Shown here in pieces: positions 35,422-44,536 of a DNA stretch of 64,000 bases (positions are counted from its first letter, which is position 1; each line of letters opens with the position of its first letter). Made by a program: the position numbers and the translations under genes. Below the pieces are notes generated by a model. That model was not told the origin of the DNA and did no database searches. It saw only the letters and a program-made list of their open reading frames with translations. The stretch is from an uncultured Tenacibaculum sp. (GTDB lineage: Bacteria; Bacteroidota; Bacteroidia; Flavobacteriales; Flavobacteriaceae): positions 359,516-423,515 of the forward strand of contig NZ_CANMMT010000004.1 of NCBI RefSeq assembly GCF_947499065.1, in the 5' to 3' direction.

Positions 35422-37872
35422 ATGAAGAAATTGTTACTTACATTATTAATACTAATAACGACGGCAAATATCTACGCACAAAACTACCAGTATTTAGGTG
35501 AGTTTACATCAAATGGAACTCCTTTATATTTAGAAAATCCAGGAGATGAAGTATCTGTAGAAACATTAGAAATGATTAGCAATTCAATTCCTGAAAGTTA
35601 CCCAGTACCAGATTACAATCCACACTATATTTCTTCAGGTTACGATACAGATTTAAAATTAACAGAAGAGGCTGATATTTATGTAACTTTTATTAGTGAA
35701 GGAGCAGGATATAGAAATGTGTTAGGGTTTTACACGTACGATGTAAACAATCCATCACCAACGGCACCAGCACCAGAAGACATCACTATCATTTTTCCAA
35801 ATGCGTCTGCATTGGGTAGTGGAGGGGGACTTCAAGTAGGAGATAAAGTAAAAATAGGAACATTTCCAGCAGGAACAGGTATCGGTTGGGTATTATTAGC
35901 AAATGCATGGAGTGCTAACTACAGTACAGTTATGAACGGACACTGGAAAGTATATTCTAATCCAGATTACAATCCTGAAGCAGATGAAAATTTAAGACAT
36001 CATAATGTATTACTTAACGATCCAGAAAATGAAAGAATCATCTTAGGTTTTGAAGATATTAGAAGAGATTATGGTTCTTGTGATAACGATTTTAACGATG
36101 CAGTTTTTTATGTAACAGCAAACCCATATTCAGCAATTACTTCTACAAATTTTGCAGATGTATCTAGTGCAACGGACGTAACATCAGCACATGATGGAGG
36201 ATTAGAAAGTAATGGAAAGTTAGCAAGTTTAATTGCTAAAAGAAATTTCAAACGTGAAAAGAATGGTAATCTTTTAAACAAAAAAGCATTACAAAAAAGA
36301 TATAAAAAGAAACAATTGTTACTTGCAAAAGGAGCAAATCCATCAAGTATTGAACCTTTTTTACCAGAAACTGGAATGTATGGTTCTGAAAAAGCATACG
36401 TGTCAACACCAACAGATTTATTAGGAATTACCAATGCTAAAGAAGTATTTTCAGTAGATTTATATACAGGAGAAGAAAGAATATCAGCAGTATTAGCAAC
36501 TGCAACAGAAGGAAAAGTATACGATCATTCAAAAGAAATATGTGATAGGTTAAATAACTCGGTTCTAGAAGATATTAGAACAGTAAAAGTTAGAGGACAT
36601 CAAATAATAAGTTCAAAAATTAAAAGAGCTACAGGTGAAGTAGAATATACATTAGGATTTTCAGTTAAATTAGGAGATGCAGCAAATGAATTATATAGTT
36701 TTTGGAATATTGAACAATATCCTAATGGCGATTATTACAATTTTCAAGTATGGGGAAGTTCTTTTTCTCAAGTATTTACATTGAGTAACCATATCTTAGA
36801 TACATTCACAAACATTAAGCCTTTAGTTAGTACATCGTTAGAAGATGTAGTACCACCAGTATTTGTTAGCTCTGGATATTACAAAAATGGGAATTTACAT
36901 TTAAGTATAGTTAATAAAGTTAAAGCAAGTTCTATGAATTTTGAAGCAGTATTATCTAAAACAGAAGTGGCAGATAAAACGAATATGTCTGAAGTAATAA
37001 GCTTAAAAGGTACTTGGAATGATGAAGTAGTTATTCCTACAGGTCAATTATTTGATGTTGGATTTTCATTAAGTACAAACTTATCACAGCAACAAGATGC
37101 TTTATATTTAGCAGACGGTCCTTGGGGAATTGATTATTTGAAAGAAAATGTAAATGTAAGTTCTTTCATTGTAGAAAATAATGATGAAGATTACGACGAA
37201 AATATTTATCAAATAGAGAGAGAGCCTTCAGTAAACGGACAAGTAAAAGGAACCATTAACTTATTTAGACATGTGTTACCGGGAGATCAAACTTTAGATG
37301 TATCAGATTTTGAGTCTATTCAATTTAAAATTCAAAATACAAAGTCAGTAGAAGTAATATTAGTACAAGAAGGTTTAAAAGATTGGGATAACCGTTTAAG
37401 AATTAAAATCCCAGCAAATGAGTTTGAAAAAGAATACAGTATTTCATTTAATGATTTTCTTGACAAAAGCGGAAAACCTGGAAATATTAAAGATGTAAAA
37501 ACAATTGTATTCTCATTACAAGGAGATTATAGTACTTATGTTCCTTTTGAAATGAATGTAAATGATGTAGCTTTTGGATTAAAAGCTGAGCAAATAGAAG
37601 AAGAAGTAGTTGAGTTTAACAACAAGGTTTTAGCATTACCAAACCCAATAAATAATTCAGGTAATATCTATTTCACATCAGAAATTAATGAAGAAGTAAA
37701 GTTAAATATATATAATTACTTAGGCCAATTGGTTTATAAAACAAATTACACTACAAAAGTAGGAGAGAATTTAATTCCAATAGGAAGAAAAGATTTAATG
37801 TCAGGAATGTATATCTGCAGAATTGAAAGCGATTCAAAAAAGTATAGCACATTAAAGTTACTCATTAATTAA
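35422..37872 (+). CDS. T9SS-secreted DUF4114-like protein
   Basis: The 816-aa product has a signal peptide (MKKLLLTLLILITTANIYAQ). Residues ~80-240 fit DUF4114, with IGWVLLANAW and the typical end LGFEDIRRDYGSCDNDFNDAVF, probably a metal-binding beta-sandwich. From residue ~258 (DGGLESNGKLASLI) it is homologous to the second half of the protein at 32540 (shared ITNA.....VD, ICDRL, I..H..I.S.IK, FY.FQ.W..S). It ends with a T9SS type A domain (VLALPNPINNSGNIYF ... GMYICRIESD). It is a paralog of its neighbour with a swapped N-terminal domain. A role at the cell surface or matrix is inferred. Confidence 0.85.
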   Translation: MKKLLLTLLILITTANIYAQNYQYLGEFTSNGTPLYLENPGDEVSVETLEMISNSIPESYPVPDYNPHYISSGYDTDLKLTEEADIYVTFISEGAGYRNVLGFYTYDVNNPSPTAPAPEDITIIFPNASALGSGGGLQVGDKVKIGTFPAGTGIGWVLLANAWSANYSTVMNGHWKVYSNPDYNPEADENLRHHNVLLNDPENERIILGFEDIRRDYGSCDNDFNDAVFYVTANPYSAITSTNFADVSSATDVTSAHDGGLESNGKLASLIAKRNFKREKNGNLLNKKALQKRYKKKQLLLAKGANPSSIEPFLPETGMYGSEKAYVSTPTDLLGITNAKEVFSVDLYTGEERISAVLATATEGKVYDHSKEICDRLNNSVLEDIRTVKVRGHQIISSKIKRATGEVEYTLGFSVKLGDAANELYSFWNIEQYPNGDYYNFQVWGSSFSQVFTLSNHILDTFTNIKPLVSTSLEDVVPPVFVSSGYYKNGNLHLSIVNKVKASSMNFEAVLSKTEVADKTNMSEVISLKGTWNDEVVIPTGQLFDVGFSLSTNLSQQQDALYLADGPWGIDYLKENVNVSSFIVENNDEDYDENIYQIEREPSVNGQVKGTINLFRHVLPGDQTLDVSDFESIQFKIQNTKSVEVILVQEGLKDWDNRLRIKIPANEFEKEYSISFNDFLDKSGKPGNIKDVKTIVFSLQGDYSTYVPFEMNVNDVAFGLKAEQIEEEVVEFNNKVLALPNPINNSGNIYFTSEINEEVKLNIYNYLGQLVYKTNYTTKVGENLIPIGRKDLMSGMYICRIESDSKKYSTLKLLIN

Positions 37873-37908
37873 AAATGAGATATTAGTTCCACAGTAGTTT
37901 AAGTTTTG

Positions 37909-37940
37909 AAGAGCAAAAGTTAATTCTTTTGCTCTTTTTT
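37909..37940. terminator. Bidirectional terminator between convergent genes
   Basis: The stem AAGAGCAAAAG / CTTTTGCTCTT with a TTAATT loop has T-rich flanks on both strands (TTTTTTCTT on +, AAAACTTAAAC on + giving Ts on -). It overlaps the 3' end of the minus-strand gene at 37920 and serves both it and the gene ending at 37872. Confidence 0.8.
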
Positions 37941-39995
37941 CTTGAATATAGGTTTCTTTATGAGTAACCATTTAAAACGAACTCCAATTTCGGTAAAACG
38001 AAACCCAGAAGCAGTTGCAGAGGCAATATTACTTTGAGAAGCAAATATATTTACCAAACTACGATCTGATATTTTGTAACCTAGTTTAGCCTGAACTCTA
38101 TAAGTACTTTGTTTTGCATCATTTTCTATAAACTGAAAACCAGTAGCGGCAGTTAATTCATAAAACCATTCTTTACTTTTAATAGCAACTTCATTTCGTA
38201 TAATGTTTACAAAAACTTCATAAGCATTAAACTTACTTGGACTAAAATATATAGCAGGAACTTGATTTTTGAATGATATATTTTGAAAGTTGAAACCAGC
38301 TTTTATAGAAGGTTTGTTCATAATATTATAATACAAAGAAGCAAAAAGTAAGTTCCTAACATTGTCATCACTTTGAGTTGTATAAAAGTATTGAGAAAAT
38401 AATCCAACATTAAAGTTTGTGTTTAAACTATAGTTAGCATAAAAGTTATTTAGAACAATTTCTCTATTGATAAGCTCCGCATTAAAATTTTGAATTTCTC
38501 TTTTATAACCTACTTTTAAGTTTTGAAGCTTAAAAGGTTTGTAGTTAAAAGAAACATCACTTAAAATTTGATTAAAGCTTTTCGTTTCTGCTTTTGAAGA
38601 TGTAATTCCCACACTTCCGCTAAAATTTAAATTACCTAATAAATCATAAGAAATCCCTACTAAAAAGTTATTTGACGTAGCTTTAATATTACTAACGGTA
38701 TTTTTTGTGGTTCTAAAGTTATAGTTCCCTAAAACTTTGAACCTTGTAGATAAAGGAAACTCAATTTTTGCAGTGTAAGAATAGGCCTCGTTGTCACCAT
38801 TATCAAAAGAATAAGAAGCTTTGTTATCTATAAATGGAGTAAAACTTTCATCTAACTTTTTAATAAAGTTACTAGCATCTTTTTGATTTTTATAAAAAAC
38901 TAAAGTATTCTCCGCGCTTTTATAAGCATTATCGTAATTACCCAGTGCTTTTAAGGCATTAGCTTTTCCTAAGTTTCCATCAAAAGAAGAGCTATCATTC
39001 TCTAAAATCAGATTGTAATCAGCAACACTTTTTTTAAAATCACTTCTATAAATATTAAGAGTTGCCCTTAAAGATAGTACCCAGTTTTCATTAGGATATT
39101 CTTTTACTAGATTATTGATTAAACTTTCAGCATCTTTAAATTTTTTATTCCAAATTAACGCTTGAACATAACGCTCTTTTGTTTGTTGAATTATAGTAGG
39201 AGAAGAGGAATCTGATAATAAATCATAAGCTTTTTTACTAGTATTTAAAGCATCAGGCTCTTTTCCGTTTAAGTGAGAAACTAATGCTAAGCCATTTAAA
39301 GCAGCTAGTTTACTTTCTTCTTTTTTTTCTAAAAGCGTATAAATTTCTTCTGCTTTATCCAATTCATTTGCAATTAGGTAAAGATTGGCTAGGTTGAATA
39401 AAGTTTGTTGATCGTTATTAAAAAAAGTTAAGTTTTTCTTTAAAATACTTTCAGCTTTAGGGTAGTCTTGTAATTGTTGTTGCTGATAAGCATATCCTAA
39501 ATAAATAAACTTTTTAGAAGTTAAAGCATTAGGATTCCCTGGAGAAACCGTTAAAGCTTTATTTATATATACAATAGCATCTTCATATTCTTTTAAGTTG
39601 GATAAGGTATTTGCATAACCTAGTAATGCAGAAAAGCTTTTAGCATCTTCATCAATTAATTTTTTATAATAGGATTTTGCATCTGAAAAATTTTTGTCCC
39701 AAAGTAAAGATTCAGCATAATTTAACTTTACTTCAAAATCATTTCCATAATCTTTTAATAAGTTGATAAAGATGGTTTTAGCCTTTTTAGCATCGCCATT
39801 TAAACCAACGGCTCTACCATAGCAAAGTCTGGCTGTTTTATTGGTAGGATAGTCTCCTAAAATTTCTTTAAAAAAAGTTTCGGCTTGTTTATATTTTCCA
39901 GTTTCTAAGTAAGTAAAACCTTCTTTCATATTTTGTGAAACCACAGAAATACTCATTAAAAGAAGTATGATGTAGGGGACTTTTTTTAAAATCAT
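37920..39995 (-). CDS. TPR-rich outer-membrane beta-barrel protein, probable exopolysaccharide exporter
   Basis: The 691-aa product has a signal peptide (MILKKVPYIILLLMSISVVSQ). Residues ~22-390 hold about ten TPR repeats (for example YLETGKYKQAETFFKEIL, YDNAYKSAENTLVFY). The last ~300 residues are an outer-membrane barrel of 12 or more strands (YTAKIEFPLSTRFKVLGNYN ... ASGFRFTEIGVRFKW), of the YaiO-like type. TPR plus barrel is the design of BcsC, PgaA and PelB, which carry secreted polysaccharide across the outer membrane. Divergently placed genes for flippase and glycosyltransferases support that role. The candidate LytTR site at 40040 lies in the shared promoter region. Confidence 0.75.
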   Translation of the reverse strand: MILKKVPYIILLLMSISVVSQNMKEGFTYLETGKYKQAETFFKEILGDYPTNKTARLCYGRAVGLNGDAKKAKTIFINLLKDYGNDFEVKLNYAESLLWDKNFSDAKSYYKKLIDEDAKSFSALLGYANTLSNLKEYEDAIVYINKALTVSPGNPNALTSKKFIYLGYAYQQQQLQDYPKAESILKKNLTFFNNDQQTLFNLANLYLIANELDKAEEIYTLLEKKEESKLAALNGLALVSHLNGKEPDALNTSKKAYDLLSDSSSPTIIQQTKERYVQALIWNKKFKDAESLINNLVKEYPNENWVLSLRATLNIYRSDFKKSVADYNLILENDSSSFDGNLGKANALKALGNYDNAYKSAENTLVFYKNQKDASNFIKKLDESFTPFIDNKASYSFDNGDNEAYSYTAKIEFPLSTRFKVLGNYNFRTTKNTVSNIKATSNNFLVGISYDLLGNLNFSGSVGITSSKAETKSFNQILSDVSFNYKPFKLQNLKVGYKREIQNFNAELINREIVLNNFYANYSLNTNFNVGLFSQYFYTTQSDDNVRNLLFASLYYNIMNKPSIKAGFNFQNISFKNQVPAIYFSPSKFNAYEVFVNIIRNEVAIKSKEWFYELTAATGFQFIENDAKQSTYRVQAKLGYKISDRSLVNIFASQSNIASATASGFRFTEIGVRFKWLLIKKPIFKKKEQKN

Positions 39996-40039
39996 AACCT
40001 TTTTTTAATAAATGCGCTTTAAGCATTTGTTATTGACCA

Positions 40040-40072
40040 TTCACCGAAAGGAAATTGCCTTTCAACGATAAT
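40040..40072. promoter_or_regulatory. Candidate LytTR operator in the divergent exporter/STAS promoter region
   Basis: TTCACCGA (40040) and TTCAACGA (40061) repeat at exactly 21 bp, cores ACCGA and AACGA. A -7-like GATATTTG (40098) starts 34 bp after the second core on the plus strand. The site lies between the exporter gene (start 39995, minus) and the STAS gene (40137, plus) and could serve both. Confidence 0.5.
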
Positions 40073-40136
40073 TACATTTTTTTTTAAATATAAGAAAGAT
40101 ATTTGTTTCACTATTAACCAATTAAACTTTTTTATC

Positions 40137-40409
40137 ATGGCTTTACAAATTTTAGAAAGAAAAGGGGTTTATTACTTAAATGGAAGAATTAACTGTTCTA
40201 CCGTTAGATCTTTTATAATTTATTTCGAACATTACATATCGAAGAGTAAAAGCGTAACCATAAACATGGATAAAGTAAAAGAGATTGATATGGCTGGTAT
40301 GGATGCAATAAAAACATTAATGGCTATTGCATTAAAAAAGCGAAAAAAATTCCTAACAGTTGGATACAAAGGTGCATTCAAACATCTTAACAATTTTGGT
40401 ATATCATAG
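40137..40409 (+). CDS. Small STAS-like protein lacking the phosphorylatable Ser
   Basis: The 90-aa protein has the STAS pattern: a strand (KGVYYLNGRINCSTV), SVTINMDKVKEIDMAGMDAIKTL, and a final VGYKGAFKHLNNFGI. In anti-sigma antagonists the loop reads D-S-S/T-G; here it is DMAG, so the usual Ser/Thr phosphorylation site is missing. It may act as a constitutive scaffold or partner protein rather than a phospho-switch. It is 19 bp before the flippase gene and under the same candidate LytTR site, suggesting a role in polysaccharide assembly. Confidence 0.65.
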   Translation: MALQILERKGVYYLNGRINCSTVRSFIIYFEHYISKSKSVTINMDKVKEIDMAGMDAIKTLMAIALKKRKKFLTVGYKGAFKHLNNFGIS

Positions 40410-40428
40410 TAATATAAATTGAAAAAGA

Positions 40429-41694
40429 ATGTTGATTGTATTATCAAAAAAAGTAAAAATAAAAATTTCCCAAGAGCATTTATTTATGATAAGTGCTCTT
40501 TTTGTAAATGGAGGAAATTATCTATATAATTTATTACTAGGTAGAATACTAGGGCCTGAAATGTTTGCAGATGCAGCAATTATGATCACTTTTTTACTAG
40601 TGCTTTCATTCATAGCTATGACATTTCAATTGGTAACGGCCAAGTTTGCTATAGTTTTTGAAGGAGATGCTTTTAATACGTTTATATCAAACGTTTATAA
40701 GAGTGCCTGTTTTACAGGAATCATTTTTGGAGCACTCATCGTGATTTTTTCACCAGAATTACAAGCTTTTTTCAAAACCAAAACAAGTAATATGTTTGTT
40801 GTGTTTGGAATAGGAGTGCCTTTTTATTTTATGATGAGTATAAATAGGGGAGTTTTTCAAGGAAAAAAGTTATTCAATTCTTTAGCAATAACTTATCAAT
40901 CAGAAATGATAAGTAGGTTGTTAATTACTCTAGGGTTATTATATATACTCAATATAGAATCGTCTATCATAATTGCATTAGGAATTCTTTGTTCGTTTGT
41001 TTTTGGATTATTTCCTTATAAATTAAAGAATATATCTTTCTTCAAATCTGTAAGTTTAGATGATTCACAGAAGAAGTTAGTGCGTAACTTTTTTATTATC
41101 ACAGCTTTTTACGAACTAACTCAAATCATTATTAATAATAGCGATATACTACTAGTTAAACATTATTTTGAAGCTTATGAAGCAGGTTTATATGCGTCGT
41201 TAGCATTAATTGGTAGAGTAGTATATTTTATAGCTTGGATGTTTGTAATGATGTTATTACCAACAGTAGTTCAATTAAAAAAAGAAGGAAAGTCTACTCA
41301 TACAGTTTTATTAAAATATGTAGGATATATTTCAGTAATTTCTGCAGCAATAATATTTGCTTGTTTTTTATTCCCAAATACAATTATTCAGATATTATTT
41401 GGAGGTGATTATTTAAGCGTAACACCACTATTATGGAAGTATGCACTAGCCACGGGTATCTTTGCATTGTCCAATATATTTGCTTACTACTATTTATCGT
41501 TAGAAAAATATATCCCAGTAGTATTATCAGGGATTTTCGGAATGCTGCAAATAGTATTAGTTGTCCTTTTTCATAAAGACTTAGCCCAGGTGGTACATGT
41601 ACAGATTATAGCTATGTTTTTACTACTATTTGTACAGCTGTTTTTCTTCTTTTTGGAAAATAGAAAAGGATTCCTGAATCAACAGAATATCTAA
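40429..41694 (+). CDS. Polysaccharide flippase / exporter of the MOP superfamily (Wzx- or PelG-like)
   Basis: The 421-aa protein has about 12 hydrophobic segments. It contains MOP/polysaccharide-synthesis features: GNYLYNLLLGRILGPEMF near the N-terminus, NRGVFQGKKLF mid-protein, NNSDILLVKHYFEAYEAGLY at the start of the second half, and ILFGGDYL later. The family moves lipid-linked sugars or polymer across the inner membrane. The overlapping AT context puts it in one unit with the STAS gene. PelG is one alternative model, since an adjacent GT4 enzyme and a TPR barrel are also present. Confidence 0.85.
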   Translation: MLIVLSKKVKIKISQEHLFMISALFVNGGNYLYNLLLGRILGPEMFADAAIMITFLLVLSFIAMTFQLVTAKFAIVFEGDAFNTFISNVYKSACFTGIIFGALIVIFSPELQAFFKTKTSNMFVVFGIGVPFYFMMSINRGVFQGKKLFNSLAITYQSEMISRLLITLGLLYILNIESSIIIALGILCSFVFGLFPYKLKNISFFKSVSLDDSQKKLVRNFFIITAFYELTQIIINNSDILLVKHYFEAYEAGLYASLALIGRVVYFIAWMFVMMLLPTVVQLKKEGKSTHTVLLKYVGYISVISAAIIFACFLFPNTIIQILFGGDYLSVTPLLWKYALATGIFALSNIFAYYYLSLEKYIPVVLSGIFGMLQIVLVVLFHKDLAQVVHVQIIAMFLLLFVQLFFFFLENRKGFLNQQNI

Positions 41695-41722
41695 GCTTTT
41701 ATTCCTTTTATCTACACTTAAT
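41686..41722 (+). promoter_or_regulatory. Candidate LytTR operator upstream of the GT4 glycosyltransferase
   Basis: TATCTAAGCTTTT (41688) and TATCTACACTTAA (41709) form a direct repeat with an exact 21-bp period. The first copy overlaps the stop codon of the flippase gene. The ATG of the next gene is at 41798, the same distance as at 32540. I see no convincing -7 element at the spacing used by the other sites. Confidence 0.5.
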
Positions 41723-41797
41723 GGTATTTAAACTAGTTATGCCATTATTTCTAATATTTAAAAGCCAAATTTATATAATAACTTAAAACTAAATTAG

Positions 41798-43003
41798 ATG
41801 AAATTAGCCATTGTAACTTCGTACCCACCAAGTAAAGTAACTTTAAATGAGTATGCTTATCATTTAGTTAAAAGTTTTCGTCAGAAGGAGAAAATTACAG
41901 AGTTGATTTTATTGGTAGATGAGACTCCAAAAGAGAAAGATTTAAATTTTACGGAAAAAGGATGTAAAATAACAGTAAAAGAATGCTGGAAATTTAATAG
42001 TTATAGAAATATATTCTCGGTTGTAAAAGCAATTAACAAGACAAAGCCAGATGCTATTTTATTTAATCTTCAGTTTATGAAGTTTGGAGATAAAAAAGTA
42101 GCAGCAGCTTTAGGGTTAATGCTACCTTGGATATGTAAAATAAAGAAAATTCCAACCATAGTTTTGTTGCATAATATTTTGGAGCAAGTTGATTTGGAAA
42201 GTGCTGGTTTTACTTCAAACAAAATTTTACAAAAAACCTATAATCTTATAGGTAAAACGCTAACAAAATTAATTTTGAAGGCCGATACAGTTGCAGTTAC
42301 GATGAAAAAATATGTAGATATTTTAGAATCAAAATATGGAACTAATAATGTAATGAATATACCACATGGAACTTTTGAAGTAGCTAAAAAGCCTTCTTAT
42401 AAATTACCAGAAGGACCTATGAAAATTATGACCTTTGGAAAATTCGGAACTTATAAAAAAGTGGAAAATATGATTGAAGCTGTGGTGAAAGTAAGAAAAG
42501 CTACAGGTTTAGACTTAGAAATAGTAATAGCAGGAACAGATAATCCTAATGTACCAGGTTATTTAGATGGAGTAAAGGAACAATATAAACATGTATCACA
42601 GTTAACTTTTACAGGTTATGTAGAAGAAGAAGATGTTGAAGGTATTTTTAATGATAGTGCCGTGGTGGTATTTCCATATACATCTACTACAGGAAGTTCT
42701 GGAGTATTACACCAAGCAGGTAGTTATGGTAAAGCTGTTGTAATGCCAGATTTGGGAGATTTAGCTTCTTTAGTAAAAGATGAAGGCTATTTGGGAGAGT
42801 TTTTTGCTCCTGAAAGTGTTGTGAGTTTAGCTGATGCAATCAAAACAATTGTTACCAATGATTTGTATAGAGTTGCATTAGGAAAAGCTAATTATAAAGC
42901 AGCTACTGCTTTTCCTATGGAAAGAATTACAGACATGTATATGAAAGAATTCGATTCTATTATGTCTAAAAAAGAAGTATACGTTAGAGATTTAATTGTT
43001 TAA
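41798..43003 (+). CDS. GT4-type glycosyltransferase
   Basis: The 401-aa protein has a GT-B layout: N-terminal Rossmann part (MKLAIVTSYPPSKVTLNEYA), then a C-terminal part with FGKFGTYKKVENMIEAV, LTFTGYVEEEDVEGIF and FPYTSTTGSSGVLHQAGSYG, which holds the nucleotide-sugar site near residues 305-325. It is a soluble cytoplasmic enzyme that transfers a sugar from an activated donor to a growing glycan. In Pel-like systems a cytoplasmic GT4 enzyme pairs with a MOP flippase, the gene directly upstream here. Donor and acceptor sugars cannot be told from sequence. Confidence 0.85.
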   Translation: MKLAIVTSYPPSKVTLNEYAYHLVKSFRQKEKITELILLVDETPKEKDLNFTEKGCKITVKECWKFNSYRNIFSVVKAINKTKPDAILFNLQFMKFGDKKVAAALGLMLPWICKIKKIPTIVLLHNILEQVDLESAGFTSNKILQKTYNLIGKTLTKLILKADTVAVTMKKYVDILESKYGTNNVMNIPHGTFEVAKKPSYKLPEGPMKIMTFGKFGTYKKVENMIEAVVKVRKATGLDLEIVIAGTDNPNVPGYLDGVKEQYKHVSQLTFTGYVEEEDVEGIFNDSAVVVFPYTSTTGSSGVLHQAGSYGKAVVMPDLGDLASLVKDEGYLGEFFAPESVVSLADAIKTIVTNDLYRVALGKANYKAATAFPMERITDMYMKEFDSIMSKKEVYVRDLIV

Positions 43004-43021
43004 TAGAGTAATAAGAATATA

Positions 43022-44536
43022 TTATTCTGATATATGTGCAAAAGATGGCTTTTTTTGGCCATCTTTATTTATGAAACCAAATTTCTTTTGAGGATATACT
43101 CTCCAAGGACGTCTTCCAACTACCGAAGCAGGAATTTTATTAAAGTCATACAAAGTCCATGAAATAAAAGGAATTTTATGCTTTTTCAAGACTTCTTGCA
43201 TTTTTTTGTAATATAGTGCTTGCTTCTTTTCAGAGCCTGCAAAAGGTCTCCAAAATCCACCATAAGAAGAAATTCCAAACTCTCCAAGTACTATAGGCTT
43301 GTTCTTGATTTTTTCTTTTAAGCTAAAAAACTCATTTTCAAAGTTATTCAACTCTTTGTAATAATGAAACGAAATAAAATCGATTTTGTCTTGTAAAATA
43401 GGAGCACTATCGGCATCAGACCACCCAATGGTAATCGGATGCTTTGTATCTATAGATTTTATAAGTGTAATCATGCTTTTAAGCCATGCAATCACATTTT
43501 CCTTACCTCTGGACTTAAAATCTAAATTAGGTTCATTTTTAACGTCCCAAGCCATAATTGCTTTATGGTCTTTAAACGTCGAAACAATCTTTTCGGCATG
43601 TCTATGGTTTAAAGTCCAATCAAGCGTGCTATAATTTCCATAAAAATCAAATAAGGTAACTATGACATCAATACCAGCTTTTTCAGCATTGTCCAATACT
43701 TGTTTTAGTTTATCGAGCTTTTCATATTTAACTTTTGCCTTGCCAAAATCGTCATACTGAACAAAAATCCTAATGGTGTTTAATCCAGCATCCTTTATAA
43801 TTTTAAAATCCTTTTTTATGATTTCAATGTCAAACTTTTTACCAAACATATCCCAAGGTGTTGCTTGTGGGTAATAGTTAATACCTTTTATGTTAGCATA
43901 TTTTAAAGAAGCATCATTCTTAGGTTCATTATAGGTACTTGTATTTTCTTTTACCAAATGACGAATCCTCCAAAAACCATCTTCTAGAAGTAAAATCATT
44001 TTATAACTTGATACTTCTGTAATTTCAGAAATCAACTTTTTATTATGGTAAATTTTCTTGTATTCAACTACATTTTCATCTTTTAAAACAATTAATTGTC
44101 CGTCTTCACTAAAAAACAGAATATCAGGATGATGTTCAACTGTAGTAGATTCTATTGAAATGTTATTCTTTGTGTTTTGTTCAATAAAACTGAATAAGTT
44201 CTTTCTAGCATTATCAGTATAATAATCGTCAATACCAACTGTTTTATTCGATTTATAAGCTACATGTCGTACATACCAAGCATCTAAATAATCGTTTTCA
44301 ACTTCACCAAGTGTTTGAGAATCTACATAACGCCCCTCATTTCCATCAGATTTCCATATGGTTTTAGGTAAGTATTGATCGAGTTTTCTTACTTCGGTAT
44401 GTAGAAGTTTGCTTCTATCAGCACCTGTATTTAGATAAGTAAAAGCTGAACTGATAAGAAATATCAAAACAGAAACACTAAGTGTATATGATAATACAAT
44501 AATGCCTCTCATAATATTTTTGTCAATTTTTACCAT
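43022..44536 (-). CDS. Membrane-anchored GH5-like glycoside hydrolase
   Basis: The 504-aa protein has one N-terminal membrane segment (MRGIIVLSYTLSVSVLIFLIS). Residues ~70-210 resemble an NTF2-like domain (YLDAWYVRHVAYKS...). A TIM-barrel hydrolase follows, with IKGINYYPQATPW, MAWDVKNEPNLD (acid/base Glu335) and PIVLGEFGISSYGG (nucleophile Glu419). It probably cuts or trims a beta-linked glucan or mannan in the periplasm. Polysaccharide synthesis loci often include such a hydrolase (BcsZ, PelA, PslG). Its start overlaps the end of the gene at 44530, so it belongs to the minus-strand operon beginning at 48833. Confidence 0.82.
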   Translation of the reverse strand: MVKIDKNIMRGIIVLSYTLSVSVLIFLISSAFTYLNTGADRSKLLHTEVRKLDQYLPKTIWKSDGNEGRYVDSQTLGEVENDYLDAWYVRHVAYKSNKTVGIDDYYTDNARKNLFSFIEQNTKNNISIESTTVEHHPDILFFSEDGQLIVLKDENVVEYKKIYHNKKLISEITEVSSYKMILLLEDGFWRIRHLVKENTSTYNEPKNDASLKYANIKGINYYPQATPWDMFGKKFDIEIIKKDFKIIKDAGLNTIRIFVQYDDFGKAKVKYEKLDKLKQVLDNAEKAGIDVIVTLFDFYGNYSTLDWTLNHRHAEKIVSTFKDHKAIMAWDVKNEPNLDFKSRGKENVIAWLKSMITLIKSIDTKHPITIGWSDADSAPILQDKIDFISFHYYKELNNFENEFFSLKEKIKNKPIVLGEFGISSYGGFWRPFAGSEKKQALYYKKMQEVLKKHKIPFISWTLYDFNKIPASVVGRRPWRVYPQKKFGFINKDGQKKPSFAHISE

